Below are positions 44,516 through 54,418 of a stretch of DNA of 64,000 nucleotides, piece after piece. Location: assembly GCA_000023185.1 (NCBI GenBank), contig CP001622.1:434001-498000 (forward strand), read 5' to 3'. Under the pieces are notes generated by a model, which saw only the letters and a program-made list of their open reading frames with translations, was not told where the DNA came from and did no database searches. Source of the stretch: Rhizobium leguminosarum bv. trifolii WSM1325. Its GTDB lineage: Bacteria > Pseudomonadota > Alphaproteobacteria > Rhizobiales > Rhizobiaceae. Both the position numbers and the translations under genes were made by a program. Each line of letters starts with the position of its first letter. The first letter of the stretch is position 1.

Positions 44516-45879
44516 TGCTATCGCGTGTTTCGGGCTCATTTCGCGATCCGTCAGGCCATGTTTACGAAGGCACCGAACATATATATCGGACGGTCGAGTC
44601 ATCGGCCGCTGCTGATTATGAGGCTGCCAGGAACGCTGGCATTTTCGAATCACCGATGATTGTCTCAACCACCGAATCGACGGCTCCATCACCGTCCAAG
44701 ACCGCAAGCTACTTGCTGGAGCATCCGAGAATACCCTTAATTTCGTATCCGTACGAATGGTCGTTTTCAATGCTGAAAGATGCGGCTCTTTTACACCTAG
44801 ATTTCCATCTGCATTTGCTTGGCCGAGGTTTCACGCTATCTGATGCTACTGCCTATAATGTGCAATTCCTTGGCCCGACGCCGGTTTTTATAGATCACCT
44901 TTCCGTTCGTCGCTATCGCGACGGAGAGTATTGGGAAGGGCACAGGCAGTTTTGCGAACAGTTCCTTGTTCCGCTACTGCTTCGATCATTCTTCGGCATT
45001 TCTCACAACGCCTGGTACCGTGGCGCGCTTGAGGGAATCTCGATTGCCGATTTCGTAAAAATGCTGAGATTTCGGCAAAAGGTTTCGTGGCGCGTCCTCG
45101 CTCATTTGGTGCTCCAGGATAAATTTCAGCGTAGCGCTTCTGCCGGACAAGCCGAAAAAGCACAACATCGCCAGCTTCCCCGCAACGCATATACGGCGAC
45201 GCTGCAGCAACTTCGCAACTGGATCGCTGGCTTGTCACCTCGCGATACCGATCCCACGACATGGGCCAACTACGCCACGGCAAATACTTATAGCAATACG
45301 GAAGCAACACTAAAAAAACAGTTCGTCGGCGATTTCATCAGACGTAGCGGCGCTACAACGGTCATAGATCTTGGCTGCAACACGGGCGACTATTCTGAGG
45401 TAGCCTTGCACAATGGTGCTCAACGCGTCTTTGGTTTCGATTTCGATCAGCAAGCGCTGGACAGCGCCTATCATCGTGCTAAAAACAAATCGCTGAATCT
45501 CCTCCCGCTATTTCTCGATGCTCGAAATCAGTCGCCTTCGCAGGGTTGGCTTCAGGAAGAACGAACTGGTTTCGCGTCAAGAGCGAAAGCGGATGCCGCC
45601 CTGGCGCTCGCATTCGAGCATCACTTAGCGATCGCGCACAACATCCCGTTGGAGCAGGTCGTTGACTGGTTAATTTCCGTCGCCCCCACCGGGGTCGTGG
45701 AATTCGTGCCGAAGGATGATCCCACAGTACGGACAATGTTGGCGCTGCGTAGGGATATTTTCCCTGACTACAATTATGATCACTTTATCTCGCTAATTGG
45801 ACGACGCGCTCGTGTGTTGGAGAATCTCGTTGTTTCCAGCACGGGAAGAACGTTGATATCCTATTCCAGAAATGGATGA
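44512..45879 (+). CDS. NoeA-like SAM-dependent methyltransferase
   Basis: 455 residues from ATG 44512, overlapping the small membrane gene. An N-terminal region of about 270 residues (FRDPSGHVYEGTEHIYRTV, ISYPYEWSFSMLKDAALLHL) precedes a class I methyltransferase core: TVIDLGCNTGDYSEVAL (about 281-297), VFGFDFDQQALD and ADAALALAFEHHLA. It resembles the nodulation-associated NoeA type as remembered. The codons are AT-richer than in the flanking core. It probably modifies a surface glycan together with its neighbours. Confidence 0.75.
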   Translation: MMLSRVSGSFRDPSGHVYEGTEHIYRTVESSAAADYEAARNAGIFESPMIVSTTESTAPSPSKTASYLLEHPRIPLISYPYEWSFSMLKDAALLHLDFHLHLLGRGFTLSDATAYNVQFLGPTPVFIDHLSVRRYRDGEYWEGHRQFCEQFLVPLLLRSFFGISHNAWYRGALEGISIADFVKMLRFRQKVSWRVLAHLVLQDKFQRSASAGQAEKAQHRQLPRNAYTATLQQLRNWIAGLSPRDTDPTTWANYATANTYSNTEATLKKQFVGDFIRRSGATTVIDLGCNTGDYSEVALHNGAQRVFGFDFDQQALDSAYHRAKNKSLNLLPLFLDARNQSPSQGWLQEERTGFASRAKADAALALAFEHHLAIAHNIPLEQVVDWLISVAPTGVVEFVPKDDPTVRTMLALRRDIFPDYNYDHFISLIGRRARVLENLVVSSTGRTLISYSRNG

Positions 45880-47909
45880 CTAATTTGGCTGGCCACACCG
45901 GATCGTGGAGAGGCCACGCTCTTGCCTCAGCGCTTCTAGCTGTAACTCTGTTTACGGTCGCGCTAGATGTCTATTCCAGAAACATCAGTGAGTTCGCTGG
46001 AAGCTCCATCTTACAGCTCCTGCCGCCGGTGCTCATATCCATCGTTGTAGGGTGTGTGGCTTTTGTGATCACTGGCATTACGGGCTTCAAGCCCGTTGGG
46101 ATGTCGGTGGTGCTCGGGGCTGCTACTTGTGTGATAGCAGCGAGTCAAGGAGTCACGACAAGCGTTATACCGCCTATCGATGGCGGTACCCATCCTTATA
46201 TCGTTAGTAGCGGGAGGGGCGTGGTCGAATTCATCCTGCTTTTCGTCATTTTCTTATTGACGGCAGGCTTCGCAATCTTGCGGCTTCGCGAAGCATTGAT
46301 GATCCTCTCCGGATTGACTTTCCTAGCCCTATTAATTCCCATCTACAACTTGGCGGCCCGCGATCGGATATCGACTTCTCTCGGTCCCCTGATGACCCTT
46401 TCTCGCGACGTCAACGTCATTCACATTATGTTCGATAGCCTTCAATCGGATGCTTTCAAACAAATTGCTGAGCAACAGCCGGATCTATTGTCTGAATTTG
46501 ATGGTTTTGCCTATTATCCGGACCACGCGGGCTATGCGAACTGGACGACGCTCTCCATCGCTGCCATTCAGACTGGGCGGCTGTTCTTCGACCAGCATCA
46601 GGACGGTATGGATCCGATAGAAGAAATCGGTGAATGGCTTCGCTCGAGCAGCATGATGTCTCACCTCGCCGACAAGGGCTGGGATGTCAGCGCCGTCCAG
46701 CCATCGAATGCCTTCTGCTTCAGGACCAAGTATTACTGCTCGACACTACCGTTTCTTTCTAATTCAATTGGACAACGTCTTGGGAAGCAGCGCAAATCAA
46801 ATCCGTTGATTGTTGTCGATCTCGCGCTGTTACGCCTGGCGCCGACCTTGCTGAAGCCGCTCGTATATAATGAGGGGAAACTGCTTTGGTCTGATGCGAC
46901 AGGACCAGCGAACGCGGATAGCAGCACTGCCAACGACATCGCCTTGTCGATGGACTTTGCGAAAATATTGACGGAAGACATCGCCGTTACAGATGACAAT
47001 CCAGTGTATAAATTTCTGCATTTCTATCCGCCGCACAAACCCTTTATTCTTGACGAGGACTGTCGGATAGGTGTTGCCAGAACGGAAGATTGGCCGAACT
47101 ATTTGCCGCAAGCTACGTGTGCGGTTAAGCAGATGGCCGGTATCCTGCGGGCACTTAAGCGCTTAGGTGCATACGACAACAGCGTTATCATTTTCCAGTC
47201 AGATACTGGACTTGGGATGGTGCGACCCACTGAAAATGCCGATCCGAAGATAACCTCTGTCGTTGAGTATTCCTCCCCTCAGTTAGTTGGGTACGCACGT
47301 CCAACACTGTTAATAAAGCCGCTTGGCGCTACAGGGCCTCTACGGGTTTCTTCGGTGCAAACAAGCCATCTGAACACGTTCTCCTTGATCAACGATGCTA
47401 CCGCAGGGCGTACAAATCTTCCAAACGTGACAGCTCCCAAAGACCGGAGCTTCGTCGTGAGTCGTATCATCCGTGCTGGCACGACGTCGGTCTCGCCTTA
47501 TGAACAGTTCATCATAGTCGGGAATGTGGCTGACTCGGCAGCATGGCAATACGGTGGGATGCTATCTCGCCCCGGAGTTCCCTACCTTGCGCGCCCCATT
47601 CAATCAGCCACGTTCTCGATCGACGCAGACGAACCACTCAATCCTAACCAATCAATAAGGCTCGTGGGTTCGGTCAGCGGCGGCAACGATGTCGAATATA
47701 CTTTCCTACGTAGAATTAAGGATGACAAGCTCGAGATTATCAAGGACTGGTCCCCCGACAATACTGCTACATGGGAGGTCGATGAAAACGGCAAGACGCC
47801 GTGCGTCGCCAATATATTGATGGCAGCGCGCAATCGAGTCATGGGGCCTTCAGAGCACCAGATCAACGTCGAAAAGGTGGCGAAAATATCCACGTCTGCA
47901 TGCCATTGA
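45876..47909 (+). CDS. Sulfatase-like (alkaline phosphatase superfamily) membrane protein
   Basis: 677 residues. Five N-terminal membrane segments (about 15-165) are followed by a large periplasmic domain. Sulfatase-fold landmarks are VIHIMFDSLQSDAF (first metal Asp), a candidate nucleophile Thr in NWTTLSIAAIQTG, FYPPHKPF and VIIFQSDTG. The last is normally SDHG; replacement of the His suggests altered or lost metal binding. The layout recalls phosphoglycerol or phosphoethanolamine transferases acting on surface glycans. It overlaps the methyltransferase stop as ATGA. Confidence 0.75.
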   Translation: MTNLAGHTGSWRGHALASALLAVTLFTVALDVYSRNISEFAGSSILQLLPPVLISIVVGCVAFVITGITGFKPVGMSVVLGAATCVIAASQGVTTSVIPPIDGGTHPYIVSSGRGVVEFILLFVIFLLTAGFAILRLREALMILSGLTFLALLIPIYNLAARDRISTSLGPLMTLSRDVNVIHIMFDSLQSDAFKQIAEQQPDLLSEFDGFAYYPDHAGYANWTTLSIAAIQTGRLFFDQHQDGMDPIEEIGEWLRSSSMMSHLADKGWDVSAVQPSNAFCFRTKYYCSTLPFLSNSIGQRLGKQRKSNPLIVVDLALLRLAPTLLKPLVYNEGKLLWSDATGPANADSSTANDIALSMDFAKILTEDIAVTDDNPVYKFLHFYPPHKPFILDEDCRIGVARTEDWPNYLPQATCAVKQMAGILRALKRLGAYDNSVIIFQSDTGLGMVRPTENADPKITSVVEYSSPQLVGYARPTLLIKPLGATGPLRVSSVQTSHLNTFSLINDATAGRTNLPNVTAPKDRSFVVSRIIRAGTTSVSPYEQFIIVGNVADSAAWQYGGMLSRPGVPYLARPIQSATFSIDADEPLNPNQSIRLVGSVSGGNDVEYTFLRRIKDDKLEIIKDWSPDNTATWEVDENGKTPCVANILMAARNRVMGPSEHQINVEKVAKISTSACH

Positions 47910-47969
47910 AATCGAGAGCGGAAGCGTGCCGCTGCGCGAGCCTTGGCGCCACTGAAGCTTAGCCCTAGG

Positions 47970-48025
47970 TGACCTTGCCCCCAAGTTTTATCCAGTTTGA
48001 CCTTGCCCCCAAGTTTTATCCAGTT
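47970..48025. repeat. 28-bp tandem duplication of the IS left terminus
   Basis: TGACCTTGCCCCCAAGTTTT begins at 47970 and again at 47998; the 28-base unit is repeated exactly. The second copy matches the inverted repeat at the other IS end (49234-49265). Confidence 0.88.
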
Positions 48026-48938
48026 TTGAGTTCGCTCCAGCGGTTTTTGGTTGCTGTTGTTGGTTCGCGGCGGGTTGCGGTGCGGAGCCATTTCGGCTGC
48101 GCAGCACCGCATCACGTCGCGGGTTGAGTGTCTGAGCGAATTCGGCCGGTGTCAGCCAGCCAAGGCCTGAATGCGGGCGTTGATCGTTGTAGTCGCTACG
48201 CCAGTTTGAAAGCGCAGACCGGGCGTGAGCAAGCGACGAGAACAGAGAGTTTCATTCAAGAACTCGTCTCGCAGCCGCCCGTTGAAACTTTCGATAAAAG
48301 CGTTCTGGATAGGCATGCCAGGCGCAATGTAATGCCAGTCAACCTTGGTCCGGTCCGCCCATTGCAGGATCGCGTTGCTGGTGAACTCTGCCGTTGTCAC
48401 TGACGATCATCCTCGGCTTGCCGCGCTCCTCGATAATCCGGTCAAGCTCCCGTGCGACGCGAAGACCGGAAAGCGATGTATCGGCGACGAGCGCCAGGCA
48501 CTCCCTCGTGCAATCATCGACGACGGTCAGAATCCGCAACCTGCGCCCATCGGTGAACTGATCCGACACGAAGTCCAGCGACCAACGATCATTGGCCACC
48601 ATCGGCACCAGCATCGGCGCTCGCGTGCCTATCGCTCGCTTGCGACCACCGCGCTTGCGCACCGTCAGTTTCTCCTCCCGATAGAGCCGGAAGAGCCTCT
48701 TGTGGTTCACGAGGTGACCCTCCCGCCGGAGCAGCACATGAATGCGTCGATATCCGAAGCGGCGACGTTCATGCGCCAACGCCTTCATTCGCTCGCGAAG
48801 CTCATGATCATCGTCGCGCCTGGTCTCGTAACGGACCGTCATTCGGCAAAAACCAATGGTTTTACACGCCCGCCGTTCGCTCATCTCATGATGGCTCATC
48901 AGATGCGCGACAGCTTTCCGCTTGGCCGCGGGCGTCAC
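47988..48938 (-). pseudogene. IS3 transposase OrfB with two frameshifts
   Basis: The start GTG (48938) overlaps the OrfA stop. The protein is readable in pieces: MSHHEMSERRACKTIGFCRM, FVSDQFTDGRRLRILTVVDD (first Asp), IVSDNG (second Asp), then in another frame FTSNAILQWADRT and FIESFNGRLRDEFLNETL (catalytic Glu), and back in the first frame for the C-terminus. Two bases are missing near 48390 (AACGGCAGAG where AACGGCACAGAG fits), and CT is duplicated near 48246. The two shifts cancel overall but place the catalytic Glu out of frame. Confidence 0.88.
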
Positions 48939-49201
48939 CACTTCTTTCCCAAAAGGTCTTTCAAAGCGGCATTGTCGAGCATGGCATCTGCCAGAAGCCG
49001 CTTCAGCTTCGTGTTCTCGTCCTCCAGCGTCTTCAGTCGCTTGGCTTCGGATACCTCCATGCCGCCGAATTTGGCCTTCCATTTATAGATGCTAGCATCG
49101 CTGACGCCATGCTTGCGGCAAAGCTCCGAGACCGGCGTGCCTGCCTCGTGCTCCTTCAATATGCCGATGATCTGTTCGTCTGTGAAACGATTGCGCTTCA
49201 T
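48935..49201 (-). CDS. IS3 transposase OrfA
   Basis: 88 residues. A helix-turn-helix (RFTDEQIIGILKEHEAG, then SELCRKHGVSDASIYKWK) is followed by a leucine-zipper-like segment (KTLEDENTKLKRLLADAML). It is intact. It overlaps OrfB (GTGA), where IS3 elements usually use a programmed frameshift to make the OrfAB transposase. Confidence 0.92.
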   Translation of the reverse strand: MKRNRFTDEQIIGILKEHEAGTPVSELCRKHGVSDASIYKWKAKFGGMEVSEAKRLKTLEDENTKLKRLLADAMLDNAALKDLLGKKW

Positions 49202-49265
49202 TCTCTGGTCCTCTCAATGGGCCAGAGCTTACTTCAAAATGGATTATTTCAACGGCGCAAGGTCA

Positions 49266-49755
49266 AACTTCTTAGAGATGAGTCCAGAGAGCGAGTGGCT
49301 GACCACTACCTCGATCGTGTTTGCTCTACAATTTGACTATCGTGTATAAGTCTCTATAATGCGATCCGGTGACCGAATCGATCGAATAGAATAACGAGAA
49401 GGCGCAGGAAAAACAAAGATATCTGGCGTCAATTTTGTAAATGTGAGTCTTATAAAATGTATTAAACTGATTTTTTTAAAACATCAAAATTCGGACCATC
49501 GGTGGGAGTCACATTTTGTTTTATGCCTTCAGAATTCCGGCGGGCCACTGCGTTGCCGTATTCCCGCCCTTCGAAGAGCGAGCTATCGCGGCACTTGACA
49601 ACGGAAATTTCTTTGCGAGGTGCGGCGTTTCCGTTCTCACAGTTCACGATCTGGATGGCAGTCGCTTCTGGAAAGGTGGCATTCGGCCCGCGTCACGCCA
49701 TTGATGGAGAAAAGCAAGCCGCCGTCGCTTTGTGCCCCAAGAGTTGGAGACGTCA
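49266..49755 (+). other. AT-rich gap with a possible short coding remnant before traA
   Basis: The left part (49350-49500) is very AT-rich with no gene. From about 49480 to 49704 an open plus frame reads IRTIGGSHILFYAFRIPAGH and later VSVLTVHDLDGSRFW; it looks protein-like but has no good start and I cannot name it. No relaxase nick site could be recognised with confidence, though an oriT would be expected here. Confidence 0.4.
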
Positions 49756-52700
49756 ATGGCGATTATGTTCGTCAAAGCACGGGTGATCAGTAGGGGGGCT
49801 GGACGGAGGATTGTCCCGGCCGCGGCCTATCGCCATCGCGCCCGGATGATGGACGAACAGGCCGGCACGTCCTTCAGCTACCGAGGCGGGAGGGCCGAAC
49901 TGGTGCATGAGGAGCTGGCTTTGCCGACGCAGGTACCGGAATGGCTGCGCACGGCAATCGATTGCCGCACCGTTGCAGCGGCGAGCGAGGCGCTGTGGAA
50001 TGCCGTGGAGGCGTTCGAAAAACGGCCGGACGCGCAGCTCGCCCGCGAACTGATCATCGCGCTGCCAGAGGAGTTGACGCAAGCCGAAAACATCGCGCTG
50101 GTGCGCGAATTCGTCCATGACAACCTGACCTCGAGGGGGATGGTTGCGGACTGGGTCTATCACGACAAGGACGACAACCCACACATCCATTTGATGATGA
50201 CATTGAGGCCCTTGAAGGAGGAGGGCTTCGGCGCGAAGACGGTTCAAGTGCTCGACGAAGGCGGTAAGCCGCTGCGCGTGGTCACGCTCGACCGGCCGAA
50301 GGGCAGGATCGTTAGCAAGGCCTGGGCCGGCGACAAGGAAACCATGAAGGGCTGGAAGATCGCCTGGGCGGACACGGCCAACCGGCACCTGGCGTTTGCC
50401 GGCCACGAGATCCGGCTCGATGGCCGCTCCTATGCCGAGCAGGGTCTCGATGGCATCGCGCAAAGACATCTCGGTCCGGAGAAGGCAGCACACTCCCGCA
50501 GGGGCAGGCAACCTTATTACGCGTCGGCCGGTCTTGCCCGGCGGCAAGGGGTGGTCGATCGGCTGCTCTCCGAACCGGAGTTTCTGTTGAAGCGGCTCGG
50601 GAATGAACGCTCCACCTTCGATGAGCGCGATATTGCCAAGGCTCTGCATCGATATGTCGACGATCCTTCGGACTTCGCTAATATCCGCGCGCGGCTGATG
50701 GCGTCGGACGACCTGGTCATGTTGAAGCCGCAGGAGGTCGATCCTGAAACGGGTAATGCGTCGGAACCCGCTGTCTTCACCACGCGCGAGATACTGCGCA
50801 TCGAGTATGACATGGCGCGGTCGGCACAGGTGTTGTCAGAGCACAAAGGTTTTGCCGTTCCGTCACGGTATATCGCGGCCGCCGTCAAAAGCGTCGAAGC
50901 TGGCGATCTCGACAAACCCTTCAAGCTCGATGCGGAACAGATCAATGCCATCAGTCATATCACCGGTGACAGCGGCATTGCTGCGGTGGTCGGCCTTGCC
51001 GGTGCCGGCAAGTCGACCCTGCTTGCCGCGGCACGTGTCGCCTGGGAAGGCGAAGGTCGCCGGGTGATCGGCGCGGCCCTTGCGGGCAAGGCCGCTGAGG
51101 GGCTGGAAGACAGTTCCGGCATCAGGTCGCGAACGCTCGCCGCCTGGGAACTTATATGGGCCAATGGACACGAGACGCTCCGTCGTGGTGATGTGCTTGT
51201 CGTCGACGAGGCCGGAATGGTGTCGTCGCAGCAGATGGCGCGTGTGTTGAAGATTGCTGAAGATGCAGGCACCAAAGTCGTTCTGGTCGGCGATGCGATG
51301 CAACTGCAGCCGATCCAGGCGGGTGCGGCGTTCCGGGCGATCACCGAGCGGATCGGTTTTGCCGAACTCGCCGGCGTACGACGGCAGCGCCAGCAATGGG
51401 CGCGCGAGGCGTCGCGGCTCTTTGCTCGTGGCGAGATCGAGAAAGGTCTCGACGTCTATGCGCAGCAGGGCCATCTCATCGAGGCTGGGACACGGGACGA
51501 AGTCATCGGGCGGATTGTTGGCGATTGGAGCGAAGCGCGCCGACAGGCGATCGAGACGTCGGTCCTCAAAGTCAATGGTGGCCGTCTTCGCGGCGATGAG
51601 CTGCTGGTACTCGCCCACACAAATCAAGACGTGAAGCGTCTGAACGAGGCACTGCGATCGGTGATATCGGACGCGGGCGCGCTGGGTGAGAACCGCTCTT
51701 TCCGGACCGAACGCGGAGCGCGGGAATTCGCCGCCGGCGACCGCATCATCTTCCTGGAGAATGCCCGTTTCCTTGAGCCACGTGCTCCCCGTCTCGGCCC
51801 GCAATATGTGAAGAACGGCATGCTCGGCACGGTCGTTTCCACCGGCGACAAACGTGGCGACACACTGCTGTCGGTCCGTCTCGACAATGGCCGCGATGTC
51901 GTCATCAGTGAGGACAGCTATCGCAATGTCGATCATGGCTACGCCGCGACCATCCACAAATCACAAGGTGCCACCGTCGAGCGAACCTTCGTGCTCGCCA
52001 CCGGCATGATGGACCAGCACCTGACCTATGTGTCGATGACCCGGCATCGCGGCCGCGCAGACCTCTATGCCGCGAAGGAAGACTTTGAAGCGAAGCCGGA
52101 ATGGGGACGAAAGCAGCGTGCCGATCATGCCGCCGGCGTGACCGGTGAGCTCGTGGAAAGCGGACAAGCCAAGTTCCGGCCGAATGACGAGGATGCCGAC
52201 GACAGTCCTTATGCCGACGTCAGAACGGATGACGGAACCGTCCATCGTCTCTGGGGTGTGAGCTTGCCGAAGGCGCTCGAAGAAGGTGGTGTCTCAGAAG
52301 GCGACTCGGTGACCCTGCGCAAGGACGGTGTCGAGAAGGTCAAGGTTCAGGTTCCGGTCGTCGATGAACAAACCGGGCAGAAGCGTTACGAGGAACGTGA
52401 GGTCGACCGCAATGTCTGGACCGCCAAACGCATCGAAACCGCCGAAGCCCGCCTGGAACGCATCGAGCAGGAAAGCCATCGGCCGCATGTGTTCAAGCAG
52501 TTGGTCCTGCGCCTGTCGCGCTCCGGTGCCAAGACGACGACACTCGATTTCGAGAGCGAGGCCAGCTACCAGGCTCATGCCGACGATTTCGCCCGGCGTC
52601 GTGGGATCGACACTCTTTCTCAAACTGCGGCCGGCATGGAGGAAGGCGTCTCCCGCCGGTTGGCGTGGATTGCCGAGAAGCGCGAGCAGGTGGCTGAGCT

Positions 52701-54366
52701 CTGGGAGCGGGCCAGCGTTGCGCTCGGATTTGCGATCGAGCGGGAACGGCGTGTTTCGTACAATGAGGCGCGAATTGAAACGCAAACTGTCTCGGATGCA
52801 GATGCTGGCGGTGTGCGGTATCTGATCGCACCCACCACGGAATTCGCCAGAAGCGCGGAGGAAGATGCGCGCCTGGCTCAGCTTTCTTCGCTGGCGTGGA
52901 AGGAACGGGAAGCCATCCTGCGGCCGCTGTTGGAGAAGATCTATCGTGACCCGGATGCAGCACTTGTCGCCCTGAACGCCATGGCATCGGATGTGAAGAT
53001 CGAACCCCGCAGGCTTGCCGACGATCTTGCCGCAGCGCCGGATCGGCTCGGCCGCCTGCGTGGTTCCGATCTGATCGTCGACGGCCGTGCGGCACGCGAC
53101 GAGCGCAGCATCGCGACCGCGGCATTGACGGAACTGATACCGTTGGCCCGCGCCCATGCGACGGAGTTCCGCAGGAATGCTGAACGGTTTGGTGTCCGTG
53201 AGCAACAGCGCCGCGCTCACATGTCATTGCCGATCCCGGCTCTTTCCAGGCAGGTGATGGCGCGTCTCGTAGAGATCGAAGCAGTGCGAGAAAGGGGTGG
53301 TGACGACGCCTACAAGACCGCCTTTGCGCTTGCCACCGAAGACCGCTCGCTCGTGCAGGAGGTCAAGGCGATCAGCGAGGCGCTGACGGAACGCTTCGGC
53401 TGGAGCGCCTTCACATCCAAAGCCGATGCAGTTGCCGAACGCAACATGGTCGAGCGTATGCCGGAAGACCTCACAGGCATGAGAGGCGAGAAGTTGACCC
53501 GGCCGTTTGAAGCCGTGAAGCATTTTGCCGACGAGCAGCATCTCGTCGAGCGGCGGGATCGTTCGAAGATTGTTGCCGGCGCCAATGCCGATCCCGAGAG
53601 GGAGAATGTCCCCATGCTCGCCGCAGTCACCGAATTCAAGACCCCGATCGACGAGGAGGCGAGATCGCGCGCTCTCGCCACGCCGCTGTATCGCCAGCAG
53701 CGCGTAGCGCTGGCGGCCGTGGCAAGCGCGATCTGGCGCGATCCGGCCGGCGCCGTCGGCAAGATCGAAGAGCTGCTCCAGAAAGGTTTTGCTGCCGAGC
53801 GCATCGCCGCGGCTGTGACCAACGATCCGGCCGCCTATGGTGCGCTCCGCGGCTCCAATCGCCTCATGGACCGGATGCTGGCTTCTGGCCGGGAGCGGAA
53901 GGCGGCAGTGCAGGCCACGCCTGAAGTCGCCGCTCGCCTGCGGTCACTCGGTTCGGCCTACGTCAATGTGCTCAATGCCGAACGCCAGGCTATTGCCGAA
54001 GAACGACGGCGCATGGCAGTCGCCATTCCCGGCCTCTCGAAGGCGGCGGAAGAGGTACTCACGCGGCTAGCTGCCGAGTCGAAGAGCAACGCTCGCAAGC
54101 TGAACGCATCGGCCTTTTTTCTCGATCCAAATATTCGCCAGGAATTTGCCGCTGTCAGCAGGGCGCTCGACGAGCGCTTTGGTCGTGATGCGATCCTCCG
54201 CCAAGCGAAGGATCGCATCAACCGTGTTCCACCGCCACATCGCACGGCCTTCGAGGCGATGCAGGACAGGCTGAAAATCCTGCAGCAGGCCGTTCGTATT
54301 GAAAGCAGCGACAGGATTATCTCGGAGCGGCGCCAGCGCACCGCCAACCGCGGCGTCGATCTCTAA
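49756..54366 (+). CDS. traA: TraA-type conjugative relaxase/helicase
   Basis: 1536 residues. The MobA/MobL (MOBQ) relaxase domain (about 1-230) holds the metal-binding HDKDDNPHIHLMM (136-148). A TraI-like helicase follows: Walker A GLAGAGKST (about 413-421), Walker B VVDEAGM (around 484) and a C-terminal UvrD-like motif GYAATIHKSQGATVERTF with YVSMTRHRGR. The long C-terminal part (about 900-1536) is rich in Arg and Glu like other rhizobial TraA. The ATG at 49756 has GGAGA five bases upstream. No traC, traD, traG or mating-pair genes are adjacent, so it is an orphan of a plasmid or integrative element. Confidence 0.92.
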   Translation: MAIMFVKARVISRGAGRRIVPAAAYRHRARMMDEQAGTSFSYRGGRAELVHEELALPTQVPEWLRTAIDCRTVAAASEALWNAVEAFEKRPDAQLARELIIALPEELTQAENIALVREFVHDNLTSRGMVADWVYHDKDDNPHIHLMMTLRPLKEEGFGAKTVQVLDEGGKPLRVVTLDRPKGRIVSKAWAGDKETMKGWKIAWADTANRHLAFAGHEIRLDGRSYAEQGLDGIAQRHLGPEKAAHSRRGRQPYYASAGLARRQGVVDRLLSEPEFLLKRLGNERSTFDERDIAKALHRYVDDPSDFANIRARLMASDDLVMLKPQEVDPETGNASEPAVFTTREILRIEYDMARSAQVLSEHKGFAVPSRYIAAAVKSVEAGDLDKPFKLDAEQINAISHITGDSGIAAVVGLAGAGKSTLLAAARVAWEGEGRRVIGAALAGKAAEGLEDSSGIRSRTLAAWELIWANGHETLRRGDVLVVDEAGMVSSQQMARVLKIAEDAGTKVVLVGDAMQLQPIQAGAAFRAITERIGFAELAGVRRQRQQWAREASRLFARGEIEKGLDVYAQQGHLIEAGTRDEVIGRIVGDWSEARRQAIETSVLKVNGGRLRGDELLVLAHTNQDVKRLNEALRSVISDAGALGENRSFRTERGAREFAAGDRIIFLENARFLEPRAPRLGPQYVKNGMLGTVVSTGDKRGDTLLSVRLDNGRDVVISEDSYRNVDHGYAATIHKSQGATVERTFVLATGMMDQHLTYVSMTRHRGRADLYAAKEDFEAKPEWGRKQRADHAAGVTGELVESGQAKFRPNDEDADDSPYADVRTDDGTVHRLWGVSLPKALEEGGVSEGDSVTLRKDGVEKVKVQVPVVDEQTGQKRYEEREVDRNVWTAKRIETAEARLERIEQESHRPHVFKQLVLRLSRSGAKTTTLDFESEASYQAHADDFARRRGIDTLSQTAAGMEEGVSRRLAWIAEKREQVAELWERASVALGFAIERERRVSYNEARIETQTVSDADAGGVRYLIAPTTEFARSAEEDARLAQLSSLAWKEREAILRPLLEKIYRDPDAALVALNAMASDVKIEPRRLADDLAAAPDRLGRLRGSDLIVDGRAARDERSIATAALTELIPLARAHATEFRRNAERFGVREQQRRAHMSLPIPALSRQVMARLVEIEAVRERGGDDAYKTAFALATEDRSLVQEVKAISEALTERFGWSAFTSKADAVAERNMVERMPEDLTGMRGEKLTRPFEAVKHFADEQHLVERRDRSKIVAGANADPERENVPMLAAVTEFKTPIDEEARSRALATPLYRQQRVALAAVASAIWRDPAGAVGKIEELLQKGFAAERIAAAVTNDPAAYGALRGSNRLMDRMLASGRERKAAVQATPEVAARLRSLGSAYVNVLNAERQAIAEERRRMAVAIPGLSKAAEEVLTRLAAESKSNARKLNASAFFLDPNIRQEFAAVSRALDERFGRDAILRQAKDRINRVPPPHRTAFEAMQDRLKILQQAVRIESSDRIISERRQRTANRGVDL

Positions 54367-54418
54367 AACCATTGAAGAAGCGAAACGAGCGCGTCACCTT
54401 CGAAATACAACGGCAGGT

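Larger units (their letters stand above)
47970..49265 (-). mobile_element. IS3-family insertion sequence, damaged
   Basis: About 1.27-1.30 kb with OrfA and OrfB on the minus strand. The ends are imperfect inverted repeats of about 32 bases, both starting TGACCTTGC and ending TTTTGA when read inward. OrfA type and the DDE layout suggest the IS407 subgroup. No convincing target duplication is visible at either of the possible left ends. OrfB has two frameshifts, so this copy cannot move by itself. Confidence 0.88.

Noticed and set aside
49266..49755. oriT nick site upstream of traA
   Set aside because: An origin of transfer is expected here, but no sequence could be matched with confidence to a known MOBQ nick region.
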